Shown here one piece after another: positions 32,965 through 45,900 of a stretch of DNA of 64,000 nucleotides. The DNA comes from Glandiceps talaboti (taxonomy: Eukaryota; Hemichordata; Enteropneusta; Spengelidae). Position 1 is the stretch's first letter, and the number at the start of each line of letters is the position of its first letter. The translations under genes and the position numbers were made by a program. The notes beneath the pieces are model-generated. The model had not been told where the DNA came from. It saw nothing but the letters and a program-made list of their open reading frames with translations, and ran no database searches. The stretch is from the NCBI RefSeq assembly GCF_964340395.1, contig NC_135562.1, positions 10,830,134-10,894,133 of the forward strand, given 5' to 3'.

Positions 32965-35900
32965 CTGAAATAATAATAAATGATTAAAACATAATCAGTT
33001 ATCTGTCTCTTATAACTGACACACTAAATCATTATATACATGACTGTTGTATTTGTACAAATTCAAATCTTAGAAATTCTAATGATATGAGTAACAGCAA
33101 GGATTAGACAATTTTATTGGTACATATATTTATTACTATAGTACCACCGTGACTGTTCCAAGACTGAATTTTCCTTCCATTGGTGAAGAGACGTAAAGAA
33201 TTAAGACTTACCAATCTCTGATTTAATGTCTTACATTCTTCTTCCTTGGCTCTGAGAGCTACATCCAACATATGGATTCTATCTTGTGATTCTAAACTGG
33301 TCTGTGTAATATCACTGTTATAGAAAACAAAACAAAATGAAAAATCACAACAATAAATTCTCCGATAGCTGAAGTGAAGCCAACATAAGTGTTCTGTCGT
33401 TGGATTCTAAACTATTCTGTGCAATATCACCGAACAAACAACCCCAACAATTAATTCTCTGAGAGCTGAAGCCAACATAAGTATTCTGTTGTTGGATTCT
33501 CCACTGGTCTGTGTGAGATATCATGGTTATGTAACAAAACATGACATCAAATAAAAATTTTTACTCACAGTAAACACCTGATGATGTTGACAAGAAGTAG
33601 GTGAAAAATTTTCAGATTCACTGTCAAGAAATTTTTTGACTCTTTTGAGTACAAATTTTCACTCATAACGCAAAGTCCATGGACATTCACTCTCAAAAAA
33701 CATAACATTTAATTGGTTTGTGGTAGTCAGATCTCAAGTTTTGCAAAACCTCTCCCCAAAAACAAAAGATTATGATGCGTTTACAGTAGTGCTACCAGAG
33801 AGGGGATTCACTGGAGATCAGGGTGAACATATGCCCTTATGCTTCATATCCCAAATACTGGAAAATACTGTAATGCCAAAGTTATAGACTAAGTATTGTG
33901 ACTTTTACTGTAATAAAAGAATGCAAGTTGTCGTTTTTTTACCTGTGAGCTGATGCTGATAATGAACCCTCAGGGATTTTATCAAATGTCATTGAAAGTG
34001 GTCTTTCTCTCTGTAATGGAACTCTTCCTTCCAACACTTCTAATTTCCTCTCAGCTTGTTCCAATTTATTTTTCAAGTCTTCAGAATTTTGTCTGAGTTG
34101 TTTTTCTGTATCTTGTGCTTGTGTGAGGGCTTTGTTGGTTTCTTCAGTAATGTCAGCATGGCCTGACAGTAACTTTGCTATGGTTTCTAGTAGGTACATA
34201 ACATACAAGACTTTAATATCATTCTAACACTTCCTATTTTAGCATCTTTGTTCAATACACTGCAATGTCTTATCCAATCAATTACACGACATGGCTGGAA
34301 AATACTTGATTGGTTAACTGACAGATGATTACTTTCATCAGCCAATCAGTAAAAGTCATGCTAAAATGAGTAAGTTGCTGATTGGTCAATGATTGCTTTT
34401 ATCAGCCAATCAGTGAAAGGCATGGTAATATGAGTAAGTTCCTGATTGGTCAATGATTACTTTCATCAACCAATCAGTGAAAGGCATGCTAATATGAGTA
34501 AGTTCCTGATTGGCCAATAGATAGATGTTGACTTTTATTAACTAATCAATATACATGTATGAATTTACAGTTTACAAGAGAGTTCCCCTGATTGGTTGAT
34601 GATTTGTTGTCAAATTTAACTTTTTACTCACCTTGATCTTTCTGTTGTTGTAGTTTCAATTCTTCTTGTTTTTGTTCCAGTGATGTAATAATTTTAACTT
34701 TCTCTAGCGTCACTTTAGTGAGTGCTTCGTTAAAACTGACTTGTTTTTCTGCTTGTAGACTGGTTCTCATACTAGTTAAACTATCGTGTTTATCTTTCTC
34801 ATACGATCTCACCATGTCATCCATCTCAATTTGATGTTTTTGTCTCTCCATCTCCACGGCAGCGGCGATGGCCTGCTCTCTTTCATCCATAAACTCAGCT
34901 TGTAATTTCTGCAAGCGTTCTTCGTATTTCCTCCGCTCCGTTTCCGTGGCAGCCAGGATAGCACTTTGTTTATCAGTTTGGAAGGATTCTTCCATTTTAC
35001 TTCCCATCATTTGTTCATCTAGTTTACTCTGTACTTGTAAGGTATAATCATTTTTCTCAGCTTCATATTTTTCCTGCAAACTATTAAGTTCACTTTGGTG
35101 TTCTCTCAGAAGTCGTTCTTTAATTTCTTCAATCTCACATTCTCTTTCGTGTTGTAACTTTTCTGTCAATTCAGTTATATTTTCCGAATATTTTAATTCA
35201 ATCCTTTCTCTCAATTCCTCTTTTTCTCTCTGTGAACTTTCTGCAAGTTTCTTGACATTTTCTTCAAATTTTGTCTTCATACTCTCCATCTTCTCCTTGT
35301 GCTCCGAGTTCAGTTTCGTTTCAACTTCTTCGATCCTTCTTTGTTCTTTTCTGTCTGCTTCAACTTTCAAGTTTGCCTCCAGCTCTCGTTTCGCGTTTTC
35401 AAACTGTGATCTTAAATCCTTGGCCAGCTGATCTTTCTCTAGAGCTAACTCTGCAATCACTTTCTCCTTGGCTTTAATATCAATTTCTAACTCTCTTATA
35501 TGCTGTATCATGTCATTTCGTAGACTCTCTACAGCTTTATCCTTCTCATGCTCTAACTTACTTTGCAATTCTTTCATTTGGCTTTCATAGTTCTGTTGTA
35601 CAGATTCAGAGTTATCAACAGTTGATTTCAGTTGTTCTTTCAAAGTTTTATTCTGTTGTTGTACACTATTGCACTTATCGACTTCCTCTTGAAGTTTTTT
35701 CTTGTATGTCTCTTCCATTTCAGTTGTGTTTTGTTTCAGTTGATTTATCAAACTCTGGGCATCACTTTTTTCTTTCTTGTACTCCTTTTTGACATTCTCC
35801 ACTGCCTGTACAAATTTAGTATTTGTGTTTTCTACGATAACACTGAAGTCTGTTTTAGTTGTCTCAATCAACTCTTTAATATCCTGCACATCTACTTTCA

Positions 35901-38900
35901 TTGTAGCCTTGGAGTCATTTAAAACTTGACACAATTTCTGACATTTCTCCTTTTCCTTGACCAGATTCATTTTAGAAATCTGCAACTCATGTTGGACTTT
36001 GACAAGTTCTATAGTTTTCTGTATCAAGGTACTTTTCAATTCTGCATTTCCTGTCGATATGTCTGTCTTCCGTCCGTCAGTCACATCAGGAAGTAAACTC
36101 TGACTAGCTGACAAAAACTCCTCATTTTGGTCAGCAAACGACAGAAATGGCATTGTCTCTAACGGTACATTGTTGGCTGTTCTTTGACCAGCAGCTCCTT
36201 GAACCGTCTCATCAATTTTCTTCAAGGACTGTCTATGTTCCTCAGCCATTTTTTGGAACTCCTCATCAAGAGCGACTTTCTCAAAACTGAGACTTAGTCT
36301 CTTCATTTCATCATTATCATCTACTCTTTCGGTATCCTTGACAACGTCTTTACTTGCATCCTCTGTAACCTTGACAACATCCTGATTGGTAGTCTGCTCT
36401 GTACTGGTTGCTACATCTCTTGGTGCAATATTAGGTTTACTAGGTACCATATCACCCAGAGTTGGAACTGTATCATTCAGACTGTGTGCGTTATCACCCT
36501 TGGCAGGTTGTTTATCACCCTGGGTGAATGCTATATCACCTATAGTGGGTGTCTTATCTCCTGGAGTTGGGGTCATATTTCCTATTAGTGATTTTTCACC
36601 TCCCTCAGGAAGTTCTTTGAGAGGACTTCTAAGTGTCAAACTCTTCAATGCAAGGACTTCTTGATGGTGCTCTTCAAACTCTTTCTTACAATTGTCAACA
36701 TCAGGTACTCTGTAAGGTCAAATGTGAAATAGTCAATCAGTCAAAGACATGAACCAAATTTGGCAAGATTGGGGAACAGTGGACTGACTGTAAATAGATA
36801 CATACTGTATGCAAGCTAGGGAGTTCAGGTCAGGGTTAGGAATGTGATTAGCCTCCCTAGCACAAATCAGATACATATTTGTATGCAAGCTAGGGAGTTT
36901 GGGTCTGGGTTAGGAATGTGATTAGATTCCCTAGCACAAATCAGATGCATATTTGTATGCAAGCTAGGGAGTTCGGGTCTGGGTTAGGAATGTGATTAGC
37001 CTCCCCAGCACAAATCAGATGCATATTTGTATGTAAGCTAGGGAGTTAGGGTCAGGGTTAGGAATATGGTTAGACTCCTTAGCACAAACCAGATACATAT
37101 TTGTATGCAAGCTAATATCATTTGACCACTGACAACCAACAATATATTGTTGAGTGTCAATGGCAAAATGATGTATCTGGTTTGAGCTAGGGAGTCTAAC
37201 CACATTCTTAACCCTGACCCTAACTCCCTAGCTTGCATACAAATATGTATCTTAGTATCTATTTACAGTCAGTCCACAGTTCTGGTACATAGTATTATTT
37301 CTTAGTTTTACTCACCTTAGCAATGTTGCCAGTTCTGGTACATCAATCATTTTATATCTCAGTTTTACTCACCTTAGCAGTGTTGCAAGTTCTGGTACAT
37401 AGTCTTTTAACTCTGTTATATCAGAGACTGTAATTTCTGGAAGACCAGTATCAAAGGAATCTGGAATTTCAGTCTGGTGAGAAAAAGACATGAAAAACAA
37501 ACACGATAATTGTTGTCAATGATTTTTCAATCTACAATAATAACATAATTCTAAACATTAGTTTCAATATATATCTTTTACTAATTTCAACAGAAGTTTA
37601 AATCACAGGGACCAGGAGGAATAAATGACTTTTTTCAAGATTTTCTGGATTTGTAATATTAAAAAAAGTGAGTTTATTCTAGAATATGTTGTACACTAGT
37701 TAATGCAAAGTTGATAAGACCATGATAACGGTGGGACACGGGAAGTAGACAGTCAGAGGAAAAAAGAAGTTATGATGGTAATAGGGTTAAAACTTTAGTT
37801 GAAATATGGAGAAAAATAAGAAAATAATACCAGAAATTTGGAAAATCATGAAAAATTCAGGTCGTTATTGCTTCGATGTCAGCAGTTGTATATTTCTGCA
37901 CAGAAACAAAATCTTATTTGAAAGTTGTTAGTTATTCGTGAAATTTTCACAGCTCTGGACCCAAAGGCAAGTATGTGTGAATCGAACAACTGCTGTGCTT
38001 AAAATATTCCAAAAGACAAGATACTATACATTATAGTTGTGACCTTTGACATATGGTAACCTATTCTCTTTGTTATGAAAAGTATTAATCATTACTCACT
38101 GCAAAGGATGATGGGTAATCATCAAGTCCAGGAAACAATGCATGAAGGAAGTGTTTTCCCATGACAGCGGAAAATTCCATTCTTCTGGACACTTCCTCAC
38201 CTTGAATTTGACCAGCATCTTCTGTTAGTTTGCTAGCCCACTGTTGGTGTAAGAAAATGTAAGATATGTAAAAATAGTGTATTTAGAGCTTCTTTTTTAT
38301 CTGTGGGAATATTACAAAAAAGAAACATTAGTAAAGTATTGTCTTCATGATAAGTATTCTACCAAATAAATCAGTTTATGATATGTGACTATAGTGTACT
38401 TTAAATCTCTCATGGCAACAGCTGGTACAAACAATGTGAATGACTGGCAGGTACTGCACCAGTCAATGGTGGAACCGTATGTACAATTACATTGGGTGCC
38501 TGGTGTTGTTTACTGCAATATGACACTGAAATCAGGGTCAGTTGGATTATAAGGAATAGACACAGTCACAGTGACAAACACACAGATACAGACACAGACA
38601 CAGACACAGGCAGACATAGACACATACACAGACACCGACACTGACACCGACACAGACACCGACACAGACACAGACACACACAGGCAGACAGACAGACACA
38701 GACACAGGCACAGGAACAGAGATAGAGACAGAGACAGAGACAGGAACAGAGACACACATACACACAATATGCCCCTTACGGAAAAATGTTTGTTTACAGA
38801 AAGCTAAACTAAAGACTCTTGTACTTCAAATTTTACCAATGTCGATCAGTGTTTTTGCTAAGATTGGGGAACCCTGGTAACAGAAAGGGAAAAAATGTAA

Positions 38901-41900
38901 AAATGGCAGTGTTTCCCCGATAGCGTTTATGGTAATTCTGTTTGGGAACACACGTCACAACATGACAAGGGAACCTGGTAGATTTTACTTACTTACCACC
39001 CTTGGCAAAAACACTTTTTCTACACTCTCCGTAAAATCATTCTCTTTTGTTCAATGTTATAACTGCAAGCCTTTAGGATAACTACATCACTAGACAAAGA
39101 CAGCTAGTCACTCATTTTATCAACTTTCACATACCTCCATAAACTTAGTAGAAAATAGTCTTCTCCTGTAGACTTCAACTACAGCCATGACATAGAGTTT
39201 AGGTGCCATATGTATCTGTTCTACAATTTCCAGACGTCGTCGTAATCTCTTCAGATTCTCATGGTATATCACCATTTTACTGTCTATATCAGATATCTGC
39301 TTTTCTACGTACATTATCCAGCTAAGAACAGAAAGATCAAAAAGTTGGTGTGAAAAACAATCACTTCTGAGACTTTGAATTGTTTACAGGAGAAATGATG
39401 TTGGTTTGGCATTTCACTCATGGAATATGTTTTAGCACAGAGATAGACACACAATTTAACTGTAGACAAACGACAACAGAGACACAACACACACAGCAAG
39501 ATCATTTACCTAATCAGATTGAAAAGTGAAAAAGCATTCTTTTATATGTACAGTGTAGTACAAACAGGCTTCTGCTACAAAAAATGAACATGGACTTGAT
39601 GATTTTAATGACTTTGACTGTTTACTTTAAAATTCCAACTGATAATCAAAATGGTAATTTGTCTATTTTTACTCCCCATGGTGTGCGGCACCTCCATAAT
39701 TGTTTCTTTTACATTTGAAGTTGTCTCTATGGTGTCAAAAACGTCCTGTATCATGAGTGAAATGCCAAGGTATCTTCATTTCTCCTGTAAGAAGTTTCTA
39801 TATCCTATATATGCTTTCGATGTTTTATATCAATCTATCGACACATGAACAAAATTCAATGCATGCACTATCTAATTTTTGGTATTTTAACATTTTTCAA
39901 TGAGTATATTGTGGTTGTCTGATAATTATACTCCAGTTACAACCAGTACAGTTTTAACATGGTGACAGATTCAAAACCATTCTTTCGCTCAAGATTTAAA
40001 CTTACCACTACACTACCTACAGATAATATTGACCACCAATTAACAGATAAAATGTCTTTTTATAAGTAATTGACCAATTTTTAGTGAATATATCTTTGAT
40101 TATTTGATGAAAGAAGTTCCAATAGGGAACTTGCAATCCAGACTAAGCATGCTCAGACGCAAAGGACTATGGGATCATCTATGGTTATCGTAATACCTAA
40201 TCTGGAGCTACCGATAAAATAAACCTCCCACAATTGTCAGGGTAACTATGAATTGATTATTTGTGGTTACAAACAATGTATCAACATTGTTTACAATACT
40301 AATTGATTAGTATTTATTATCACATTTCCCATGATGCAACATTCAACATGGCAGGTTTGCAAGTTCCCTATTGCAGCAAGCATGGGTCTGAGAGTGAAAA
40401 TGAGATTAATTACATTCATACCGTAATCTAGCATGTAGATTAATGGACAATTCTTCTTTAGCTAGTGTACATCTTCTCCTAATATCTCTGAGTTGGCTGT
40501 GATTTTTTAACATCACCATTAGTTGTTTTTGATGACTATTACATAAATCAGGTAGTATAGATGGATCGTTTAGTTTGTGTACTCGTTCCTGGTTCTGAAC
40601 AAATCCCTGCAAGTTGAAAAATAATTAATTTCATAGTTCACAATGCATATCATAAAGTTGTTGTATACTATATATGTGTCATGTTAAAATATTGAAAAAC
40701 TGGAAATGCCTGCAATATGGCCATGACAAAATGATTTCATATTTTAGAATGCAGATCATAAAGTTAATGTACCACTTACTTAAATGTTGTAATATTTGAA
40801 ATCCCTGGATTTATTCATCTATTTATTTATTATTTATTTATTCATTTATTTATCTATTTGTTTTGCTTGTTTGTTTGTTTGTTTGTTTATTTATTTATGA
40901 AACAATAGGTTGCACAGTTGCAGGTTGCATAAAAAGATTATAAAGACCATATTGACAGTTATTACATATTTCATTTTACATATCATAAAGTTGATAAACA
41001 TCTGTTCTCAATCAATCAAATACTATAAAACTGGAAATCCCTGTATTGACAGTTATTACATATTTCATTTTACATATCATAAAAGTTGATGAATATATGT
41101 TCTCTCAATTATTGTAAAACTGGAAATCCTTGTCTTAACAAAGAGATTTCATATTTTATAACGCACATCATAAAAAAGTTGTTAGCTGAGACATCTGTGT
41201 ATGCAATCAAATATTGTAAAACTGGAAATCCTTGTCTTAACAAAGAGATTTCATATTTTATAACGCACATCATAAAAAAGTTGTTAGCTAAGACATCTGT
41301 GTATGCAATCAAATATTGTAAAACTGGAAATCCCTGCCATGACAAAATTATTTCTTATTCACATCATAAAGTTGTTACACATCTGTGTATGCAATCAAAT
41401 ATTGTAAAACTGGAAATCCCTGTACTGACAAAGTGATATCTTTTTTCATAATGCACATCATAAAGTTGTTATACATCTGTGTATGCAATCAAATATTGTA
41501 AAACTGGAAATCCCTGCCATGACAAAATTATTTCTTATTGACATCATAAAGTTGTTATACATCTGTGTACGCAATCAAATATTGTAAAACTGAAAATCCC
41601 TGCCATGACAAAGTGATTTCATATTTCATAATGCACATCATAAAGTTGTTATACATCTGTGTATGCAATCAAATATTGTAAAACTGAAAATCCCTGCCAT
41701 GACAAAATTATTTCTTACTGACATCATAAAGTTGTTATACATCTGTGTATGCAATCAAATATTGTAAAACTGGAAATCCCTGCCATGACAAAATTATTTC
41801 TTATTTCATAATGCACATCATAAAGTTGTTATACATCTGTGTATGCAATCAAATATTGTAAAACTGGAAATCACTGTACTGACAAAGTGATTTCTTATTT

Positions 41901-42870
41901 CATAATGCACATCATAAAGTCTTACAATTGCTGAACATCTGTGTTCTCAATCAAATACCATCAAATTGGAAATGAAAGTTACACCGTACATGTACTTTCA
42001 TTTATAGCTCTACATTTAAAGTTTTCACATCAAAGAATTCTCTCTGAAATTGTGTATGAACACTTAAAATCATTTCACATTGTACTTACCTGAGACATAT
42101 CACCTTGTTCCTGTACTATCTTCCGAGCTCCAGCCATTAACTGTTCCAAACCATACAATCTATCACCAAGACCTTTGATTTCCTTCATACTGACATTATC
42201 AACTCCCTCTGTTAGGTATAAATATGAAATATATAATGATCAACTAAATGACAGGTGAAAATATCACTTACAACCATAACACCAAAGTAAAGCGTTTTCT
42301 GTATGCACCCCAATCATTTACAGCAGCCACATCAAGTGTAAAGTATACTGTTTCATTTGCTAATTGAACACATTAGAAAGGCCACATGCTAGGGTTGGAA
42401 ATAAATCAATTGAAAGAGTTTTACACTTGATATGAATGCTATAAATGAGTGTAGCAAATAGAGAAAGTGTTTTACTTCAGTTTGTAAAATTGGCACAAGC
42501 TGAGTTTATAAACTTTTTATGCAAATGAAACCTCAATTAAGCTATTCCAGTATAATATTAATGTCAATGCATACCTTTTATGACATTGTCTTCTGGCATT
42601 GTTAGCAGTTGATTGCATAGTAAGATTGTCCTCAATATTTTATACATCAAATAAAGTACATCTAACCAAATTATTTGTAAGTTATTGAGTTCAGTCAATT
42701 GTAGGTGATGGTTAATTATGCTTCAGTAAGCAGAATACTGCAAAACTGTTAGAATTTGCAACACAAATTAGAACAGAAAATATGTAAACTCAGCTTGTGC
42801 CCTTTGAAACATTTCCATCATTGCGTATTATCAAACTGAGAACATGTAGTATTCCCCTCATTCTAACAGG

Positions 42871-42901
<31 letters not shown>

Positions 42902-45900
42902 AAAGAAGGTAACATGTATCACAGTTTCCAAACATTTTTCTTTGATCTCGACTAAAATGAATATGTGTGCAAAAACTTTACCAGATTTCCATCTTTTAGT
43001 TTATGGGGTCCTAAAACTTGTAACAATCACTGAATGTATTAGTATAGTAAACAACATCAAGTTTGCAAGACTTTCCTCACTGTTACAGGCATTCTAGAAT
43101 GCTGGGATATAAACCCACATGTCAGCAATATTGGACAAAATCTACATCATGTACAATTTAATGAGAACTTACTTACCAAGTGATGTATTGATTTCTGTCA
43201 TTAAGTTGTTGAGAACTGACTCATCAAACTGAGGGAAGAAAACAGAACATTTCCTCAGACTTTTCCCATACATACATACTATCATCTGAGAAGTAGATCA
43301 TTTTTGTATTAGATCTGCTCAGATATTTTACTACTACCAGAACAGCCTTTCAACCAAACATTTTTTGTGAATGTTGTACATTTTCTTCACTTTTGTTTTT
43401 TACTGCAATCCAATTTAAGCCTACATCATAACCAATAAAGACAACTTGCTAAATCACTACTTGTTCCTGGGCCTTGACACACTTGACTGAAATAATTATA
43501 CCTGTTCCTGGGCCTTGACACACTTGACTGAAATAATTATACCTGTTCCTGGGCCTTCACACACTTAACTGAAAGCAATGGACCTGTTCCTGGCCTTGAC
43601 AGCTGAACTAATTATACCTGTTCCTGGCCTTGACAGCTGAACTAATTATACCTGTTCCTGGGCCTTGACAACTGAACTAATTATACCTGTTCCTGGGCCT
43701 TGACAACTGAACTAATTATACCTGTTCCTGGGCCTTGACAGCTGAACTAATTATACCTGTTCCTGGGCCTTGACAGCTGAACTAATTATACCTGTCCCTG
43801 GGCCTTGACAACTGAACTAATTATACCTGTCCCTGGGCCTTGACAACTGAACTAATTATACCTGTTCCTGGGCCTTGACAGCTGAACTAATTATACCTGT
43901 CCCTGGGCCTTGACAACTGAACTAATTATACCTGTTCCTGGGCCTTGACAACTGAACTAATTATACCTGTTCCTGGGCCTTGACAACTGAACTAATTATA
44001 CCTGTTCCTGGGCCTTGACAACTGAACTAATTATACCTGTTCCTGGGCCTTGACAACTGAACTAATTATACCTGTTCCTGGGCCTTGACAACTGAACTAA
44101 TTATACCTGTTCCTGGGCCTTGACAACTGAACTAATTATACCTGTTCCTGGGCCTTGACAACTGAAATAAGTATACCTGTTCCTGGGCCTTGACAACTGA
44201 ACTAATTATACCTGTTCCTGGGCCTTGACAACTGCACTAATTATACCTGTTCCTGGGCCTTGACAACTGAACTAATTATACCTGTTCCTGGGCCTTGACA
44301 GCTGAACTAATTATACCTGTTCCTGGGCCTTGACAACTGCACTAATTATACCTGTTCCTGGGCCTTGACAGCTGAACTAATTATACCTGTTCCTGGGCCT
44401 TGACACACATAAGTGAAATAATGATCATACCTGTTCTAGGGCCTTGATACATTGTTCTGCCATTTGTTGCAAAGTACTCCTCTGATCCTGTGAAGCATAA
44501 ACATACACATTTATATAATCAGTATGTTGACAAAAGACTGAAGTGGCAGTCAAAAATTTCGGGGTTACAATTTTCAAGTTTATGTTTGGAACAAAACTTC
44601 AATTTGATACTACAGTTTACCTGCACAGATGAAATTTCATTTTAAGTGAATGAAAGTTGATAACTTTTGGACAATCGCACAATGTCACACAAGCAAAATA
44701 AGCAAACTCTTCATTCGTTGGGGGGGGGGGGGGGGGGTCTGGCTTCAACGTCATTGCTGAACTTCATTTTCGCACTTCTATTTTCTAACCAAATTTTGAA
44801 AACTTTCACTCCTTCAATGATAACAGCTTCTGTATTTACTACTGAGATGTTGATAAGTTGATAAAAAATTACTTCTAATGTGAGATACAGTGCTGGGTTT
44901 CTGGTAGTGTTTTGATGTGTTTACCATCATCACAGTAAACAGGGCCATATGGTTGCAATTCATGTTTACCACGCTTTTACATTGCACTGACCATAGTGGT
45001 GTGACCGCTACATTTCGCATCATAGTTTACATCACTTTATTATATATAAACATGTGATGTAGTACCTGTGACTTCATTTAGGGGGAGGGGGAAGATGTTT
45101 TGTCCTAAATGAACAATATTCGCTTATTGAGATTGTGTGACATTGTGTGATCATCCCTTACCTGACTACTTATCCATTGTAGTAGTGTAAGAGAATGAGA
45201 TAAGTCTTTAGCTTTGTTTTGATGACTTAGTAGGCATGGTAGTAATGGCATCTTAGACAGCAAAGACAATACGTTACCAAAGTCTCTCAACATAGTCAAG
45301 TATTGGGATCTTGTTGTTAGAAACTCATCAAAGTTTAGCTGAAATATACTGGATCTCTGACCAAATGCACTGAAAAAATAACAAAGATTACTAGGTAGTG
45401 ATCGTAGGGTGAAATTGTCTTTCCAACAAATTGAATATAATATTTCCAATTCATGACAGTTTGCTAGTATTTCTTTGGTGTTTTTTTTCCTTTGTTTTCG
45501 TAGTGGTTGTATTATTTTTCATTTTTAGTGGTTAGTTTGTTGTACAATGTACTGAGATGTTGTATTATACATTACCTTGGCAGAGTGGGCCCTAGAGCCA
45601 CATAACTATGACCATGAGACGTTGTATTATACACTACCTTGGCAGAGTGGGCCCTAGAGCTACATAACTATGACCATGTGACGTTGTATTATACACTACC
45701 TTGGCAGAGTGGGCCCTACAGCCACATAACTATGACCATGCGACGTTGTATTATACACTACCTTGGCAGAGTGGGCCCTGCAGCCACATAACTATGACCA
45801 TGAGACGTTGTATTATACACAACCTTGGCAGAGTGGGCCCTCGAGCCACATTAACTATGACCATGAACTTTTCAAGCTCAATTCTCAATTTTCGTTGCCA

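Noticed and set aside
35271-36664. Plus-strand open frames opposite RB1CC1 exon 13
   Set aside because: Shadows of a coiled-coil coding exon; the minus strand has a consistent exon structure and family match.
41086-41436. Cysteine-containing repeat frame
   Set aside because: Translation of the intron 8 minisatellite.
43455-44430. CRISPR-like array (regular repeats of 35 bp)
   Set aside because: No unique spacers, animal intron, and the unit is derived from exon 6.
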